A stretch of DNA of 64,000 bases from Holacanthus passer (taxonomy: Eukaryota; Chordata; Actinopteri; Pomacanthidae). The number at the start of each line of letters is the position of its first letter. The first letter of the stretch is position 1. The position numbers and the translations under genes were made by a program. Location: NCBI GenBank assembly GCA_025331565.1, contig JAFREQ010000091.1, forward strand, positions 2,156,501 through 2,220,500, read 5' to 3'. Of the stretch, positions 60,182 through 64,000 are shown in pieces. Under the pieces are notes generated by a model. That model was not told the DNA's origin and ran no database searches. It saw nothing but the letters and a program-made list of their open reading frames with translations.

Positions 60182-61410
60182 ACAAGAAAAAGAGAGAAAA
60201 ACTGACATGTCATGCTTTCCAAGAGAAATGGACAAAAGATTATATTGTTGAAGTAAAAATTTGTGAGCAGCTGTAATTCAAAAGGTAGAAGGTTGTCCAC
60301 CAATCGGAAGGTTGGTGGTTTGATCCCTGGCCCAGCAGTCTATGTGGGAAGTGTCCTTGGGCAAGATACTGAACCCCAAATTGCCCTTGATGACTGTTCC
60401 ATCAGTATGTGAATGTCGTCGATAAAAGCGTCGATAAATGAAATTGTAGATTGTAGAAATTGTAAAAAGCAAGCCTAATTTGTTGGGACCTGCTGCTGTG
60501 ATAAAAAGACCAATCTTGAGTGTCATTACAGCTCAAAACTAGTTGAACTGGATGAATTGCAAGGACAAATGCAAATGGATAAAATAAACACTCTTTGGTG
60601 GAGTTTGGGTGCCCAACATGCAGCTTTCACAAGACCACATTCTGGCAGAGACAATGTTGTGATGCAGAGCTGGACAAAGTAAAATTGTTCCAAAGTGTCA
60701 GTTTTTTCCAAAGAAATAATGAAGATGAAGGGAAAACCTGTTGTCAAACTCAGTTATAGCAAGTGGCTGTATGACTTGGTAATGTTCACCTTCATGGTAG
60801 ACATTATCAAGCACCTCTCAGTGCTGAGTGTGAAGCTCCAAGGTCCCAACCAGCTGCTCAGCTCTCTGCTTTCAAATGTGAAATTATTTGAAGTGAAATT
60901 ATTATCATTATCATCATCCATCAGCAAATGGAACTGGAAAGAGGTAACATTTTTGCATTTACCTCGCATTTTGCTCTGCAAGAACAAAATCTTGCTTTGA
61001 CATCTGAATACGCTGGAGAGTGTGTAAAAGTCCGTCAGACATTTGACAAGAGATTTCTGGACATAAAAGGAAACAAAAGGAATTGAAAATACTGTATTTG
61101 CTACATCATTTAATGTGGAACAAGCTGATGTGCCTGACAACCTGCAAAACAAAATCATTGAGCTGCAAAGTATCAACCAACCTCCCTCTGCTCGAGTTCT
61201 ATTAACTGTATGTACTTCTTGAGGATTTTCCAATTCTGAGGAGACATGCACCTAAGTTTGAGACAACCTCCTACTGTGAGCAGTTCTTTTCAAATCTGAC
61301 TCTTGCAAAGACTCAGTTCCGTTCAAGACTGTGAGCGACCCAAACCTGGAAAACCAGCTGCAAGTAGCATCATTATCATCAGCCTCGCCAAAGAGAAGCA
61401 GATCCACTCA
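60182..61410 (+). pseudogene. hAT transposase pseudogene (GTF2IRD2/ZBED-like)
   Basis: Transposase pieces occur in order. KREKLTCHAFQEKWTKDYIV at about 60190-60240 resembles the start of the BED-finger region. KGKPVVKLSYSKWL then FMVDIIKHL and SVKLQGPNQLLSS lie at 60728-60865. NVEQADVPDNLQNKIIELQS lies at about 61112-61170. The C-terminal hAT dimerisation motif has decayed to TTSYCEQFFSNL at about 61260, followed by FRSRL and DPNLENQLQVASS to 61370. Fish genomes carry many proteins of this kind annotated as GTF2I-repeat-domain-2-like or ZBED. The zinc-finger cysteines and most of the catalytic middle are gone, the 5' part is split by an inserted repeat, and stops and frameshifts separate the pieces. 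No function is expected. Confidence 0.75.
60268..60470 (+). mobile_element. SINE-like repeat, family B, nested in the hAT element
   Basis: Starts with a degraded A-box-like TGTAATTCAAAAGGTAGA, then GGAAGGTTGGTGGTTTGATCC, which is close to a B box (GGTTCGANTCC). Next come AGTGTCCTTGGGCAAGATAC, TGAACCCCAAATTGCCC, CCATCAGTATGTGAATG and an AAATTGTAGATTGTAGAAATTG tail. The same family without its head lies reversed at 18895-19080. It interrupts transposase coding text on both sides, so it inserted after the hAT element arrived. Confidence 0.65.
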
Positions 61411-61523
61411 TCACATTAGAGGTTAGTGTGATAAATGTGTGTTTTCAATAATTTAGCATGACCCTTGACAGATGTTATAAAAATGCAAATGGCCTTTGAT
61501 AGGAACAACATTTCCCACTCCTG

Positions 61524-63362
61524 CTCTATGGAGTCATGTTGTGAGCTCATGTTACTCCACTGCTCTGTTCAGCCTTCTTAAGAACTACTTAGGAAACTTA
61601 CTGAATAAATTAAGCACTCAACAAAAGCAAGTTGTCTTGGCTCAAGTTGACCAGTTAAACAAGTCTTTAAAACTTAAACTCCCCACATCTCAGTCCACTT
61701 CTCAATTGTTGTATAGAGCTCTTGTAGGGATTAGAAAGGAACAACTGCACATCTGTGGCAGCTTGGTCTGGTGGGATTACTGAAACTTGTGGGTTTGCTG
61801 AAGGTTTGCTATAACTAAACATTTTGAAAGGTTAAGTGCTTTTCATCTGGGCTATTACTGTTAATCTCAACTCATTCCAAAGAAAATGAATAGACTATAT
61901 TTAACTTTTTACTTTCTGCAGACCAGATTACTTTTGAAATGAAAAAATAAAAATCTGCCATGAACTGGATGTAGGCGGAATCACTTGATGACTCAAAGAG
62001 AACAGAAAGGACTTTTTTTTTTTATTATTTTTATTTTTTTACATTACTTTAATATTTTGAAAAGTAGCACAATAGGTTGTCTCAAAGAAGCCACGCAGAT
62101 GGGCTGAAACTGAAATATCCTATTTAGCTAAAGTGTGTGTGGTCGCTGAAGGATGGATGGACAGGAATGAAAGAATACCTGGCTGTCTAACAATAGATCC
62201 ATGCTTTCCACAGGCTGAGGCTTCAATAAACAAGGCTTCAATCCCCCCTTGGCTTCCTGTGTAGACCATGTGTTTGATGGAGCTGGAAGCTCTGGCTCCA
62301 TTGTCCTGCTGGTTTAAATAGAGGGAGTGTGTGTGTGTGTGTGTACATGTGTGTTTGAGCCCCTCAGGACCAAATGAGAGCGCCTGCCACTGGAAGGCAG
62401 CCATAACTAGCACACAAGAGACACACACTCACACACACACAAACACACTCTCTTCTTCCATTTCTCACTCCATCTATGTTTCTTTCGACTCAACGCACAC
62501 ACTTGCAATCCCTCGGTCCCTCCGCGTGTGTGTTTTGGGGTTTAATTACGTGATTTTTATGGAATAATCACTTGGTCCTAATAAAGCCAAGAGAGTCTTA
62601 GGGGAAGTTTGCACACACACGCATCCTTTTCTCTCTGAAACACACAAACACGCACACACAGCATGTTTAGATCTGCCGGGTTTATATTCCATCGTTCTGA
62701 ACATTGGAGCTGTCAGCTTGTCTCTCAGTAAATTATGGGTTGAAATGACATATTGTTCTGTTTCAAAATACTGAAAAAAAATATCTCTATTTACAGCATT
62801 TAGCTTTTATTAAGTTTTTCCACTTCTATTCACAGTCTTGTCCCATGATTTATTAGGTTTTACATTATTCTTGTAGACTATATCTTTCATAATCTTTAGC
62901 TGGAAGATTTTATTTGGTAGGAATCATAAGAAGAAAGAGGAACTTAAGCAATTTTGTACTACGCCTACTCAAAGTTTGGTGGAGTGGTCAAAATCAATGC
63001 AGTGGAGGCTGAGATGTCCTAATTTTCAAAGTGTGTTCAAATAATATTATAAACAAATTTTAGACATAGAGGAACTGAATATAAAGTCAATGCAAAGACA
63101 CAAGTGAGCATTAATACGGATGCAGTCCATTTTTACCTGCAAGTTGAAAATGTTTCAACTCAAGCAAAACATGTGCATGTATCCTTGGGCTTTATGGAAC
63201 TGTGTTTAAAAAAAAACAAACAAACTGTGAAACAAGAGGAGTAATAGGAGGCTGTTATAACCAGCTTATTGTGGCCTTACTGATATTTTCTACTCACTGT
63301 CCTGTCACAACACACTCCTGCTTCACCTCTCGGCACTATATCAGGATTCTCTACTTTTTCAG
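61524..63362. other. Noncoding DNA with microsatellites
   Basis: Holds a T-rich run at about 62010-62040, (TG)n at 62327-62343 and short CA runs near 62420-62445. A 95-codon frame at 61496-61783 straddles the transposon edge and has no hAT resemblance. Nothing else is assigned. Confidence 0.55.
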
Positions 63363-63474
63363 AGTGTTCTATACCTGTTTATTGTACCTCATCAAACAGT
63401 CTTGCTCCAGATATGCTGCTCTGACCTCTGACCCCTCTGGTGAAATAATTTATACAGTTTCCTCTGATGTTTAA
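63363..63474 (+). CDS. Candidate short terminal exon, unknown receptor-like tail
   Basis: CTCTACTTTTTCAG abuts 63363, a good acceptor, and one frame then runs about 36 codons to TAA at 63474. The peptide ends with SRYAALTSDPSGEIIYTV and SSDV. SRYAAL fits the immunoreceptor inhibitory motif (S/I/V/L)xYxx(I/V/L), and a second tyrosine follows 12 residues later, so the tail of an immune-type receptor is imaginable. The motif is short and common, a transmembrane exon is not seen upstream, and the frame is also open well before the acceptor (63202). Treat as speculative. Confidence 0.2.
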
Positions 63475-63828
63475 AACATTTTGGAAATTAATTTTGGTCT
63501 GCACTGTTTACAAAAAAATCAACACTTGCATTGAAATTAGTCTCAGTTCTTATCCTGAGAGATGGAAAAAGTTGGACTGTAGCCATGATAGAGAAACTGA
63601 CTTCAAAGTTTAATCCATACTTGCAATATAGCACTCTGTTGATGACACGTCGTCCAGGACTGTTACTGGGGGGTTGCTGATTTATAAGTGTCTTAGGCAA
63701 CTGAACTAAATGTAGTCAGTTTTGAATCTTCAGCAGAAAAATAGACAGAACCTCTGTTTGTGAACTGAGATTAAGTCTCATCTGAGAAAGAATAATTGTG
63801 TGGGATGGATGTGTGGGCTATGTCACAC
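63475..63828. other. Noncoding DNA, nothing assigned
   Basis: AT-rich spacer before the terminal (TG)n tract; no feature seen. Confidence 0.5.
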
Positions 63829-63836
63829 AGTGTGTT

Positions 63837-63881
<45 letters not shown>

Positions 63882-63887
63882 GTGTGT
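63829..63887. repeat. (TG)n microsatellite
   Basis: An imperfect TG array about 59 bp long with TATA and CG interruptions. Only about 110 bp of ordinary sequence follow to the window end. Confidence 0.95.
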
Positions 63888-64000
63888 CAACACTACACAG
63901 TGGTTTTGAAGTTTCTAGGTTGTGATTTCCAAACTTCCAGAGCTTTTCCCCAGACATGAGGAATTCAAAGAGAAGCTCTTTGAAACCTCTTTCAGAAAGA

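Larger units (their letters stand above)
59905..61523 (+). mobile_element. Decayed hAT DNA transposon with recognisable inverted ends
   Basis: The left end CAGCGGTGGGGAAAGTCTGA and the right end (reverse complement CAGGAGTGGGAAATGTTG) are matching terminal inverted repeats of the hAT type, CAGNGGTGGG. Between them lie pieces of a hAT transposase in the same orientation (separate entry). The flanking 8-mers (59897-59904 and 61524-61531) agree at only four positions, so the target duplication has eroded or the ends are off by a base. A SINE-like repeat interrupts the 5' part. The length, 1.6 kb including the insertion, is well short of a full hAT, so much of the coding part is deleted. Confidence 0.7.

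Noticed and set aside
60754..61251. 165-codon minus-strand open frame
   Set aside because: Antisense shadow of the plus-strand hAT transposase pieces, which align to a known family in the other orientation.
1..64000. CRISPR arrays, rRNA, functional tRNA genes, operons
   Set aside because: No spaced identical repeats, no rRNA-like conserved text, no complete tRNA cloverleaf, and no dense co-oriented coding. Composition and mobile elements indicate a fish nuclear genome.

Overview
This window reads as noncoding DNA from a ray-finned (teleost) fish. It is AT-rich and CpG-poor, very dense in (CA/TG)n, (CT/GA)n, (ATT)n and (CTAT)n microsatellites, has no multi-exon gene I can name, and carries decayed transposons of families typical of fish genomes. 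It has no bacterial gene density, rRNA, credible tRNA gene or CRISPR array. It is most likely part of a very large intron or an intergenic region.

Layout. 1-5480: mostly unique AT-rich DNA, with a minus-strand LINE reverse-transcriptase remnant at 2053-2830. 5490-5950: a GC-richer block resembling an LTR. 8141-8363: a minus-strand coding-like island behind a good splice acceptor, followed by conserved-looking noncoding DNA. 11330-11690: a minus-strand RTE/Rex3-type LINE fragment. 12330-12760: a small CpG-enriched patch with a leader-like reading frame. 13023-14208: a tandem duplication and a separate 75-bp duplicated block. 18755-20275: three minus-oriented repeats ending in a LINE endonuclease remnant. 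21890-22925: purine-rich DNA and a (CT)n tract. 24106-24625: an L2-type LINE 3' end. 30340-30684: a dispersed fish repeat sandwiched inside compound microsatellites. 33060-33490: a Tx1/L1-like LINE end. 36395-37170: an L2-like fragment and a dispersed repeat. 42400-42710: a LINE 3' tail. 47060-47924: a 3'-UTR-like block on the minus strand facing a small plus-strand exon candidate. 52410-52905: a PIF/Harbinger-like element with target-site duplications. 56245-56424: a tRNA-derived SINE. 59905-61523: a decayed hAT transposon with transposase remnants, interrupted by another SINE-like repeat. 63363-63474: a possible short terminal exon.

No set of genes works together here. The coherent content is repeat history: at least four LINE clades, two DNA-transposon superfamilies and several SINE-like families, nearly all badly decayed. 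Exon candidates are single, unconfirmed and low confidence. Family names come from recognising translated motifs and fish repeat consensus by eye; no database search was run.
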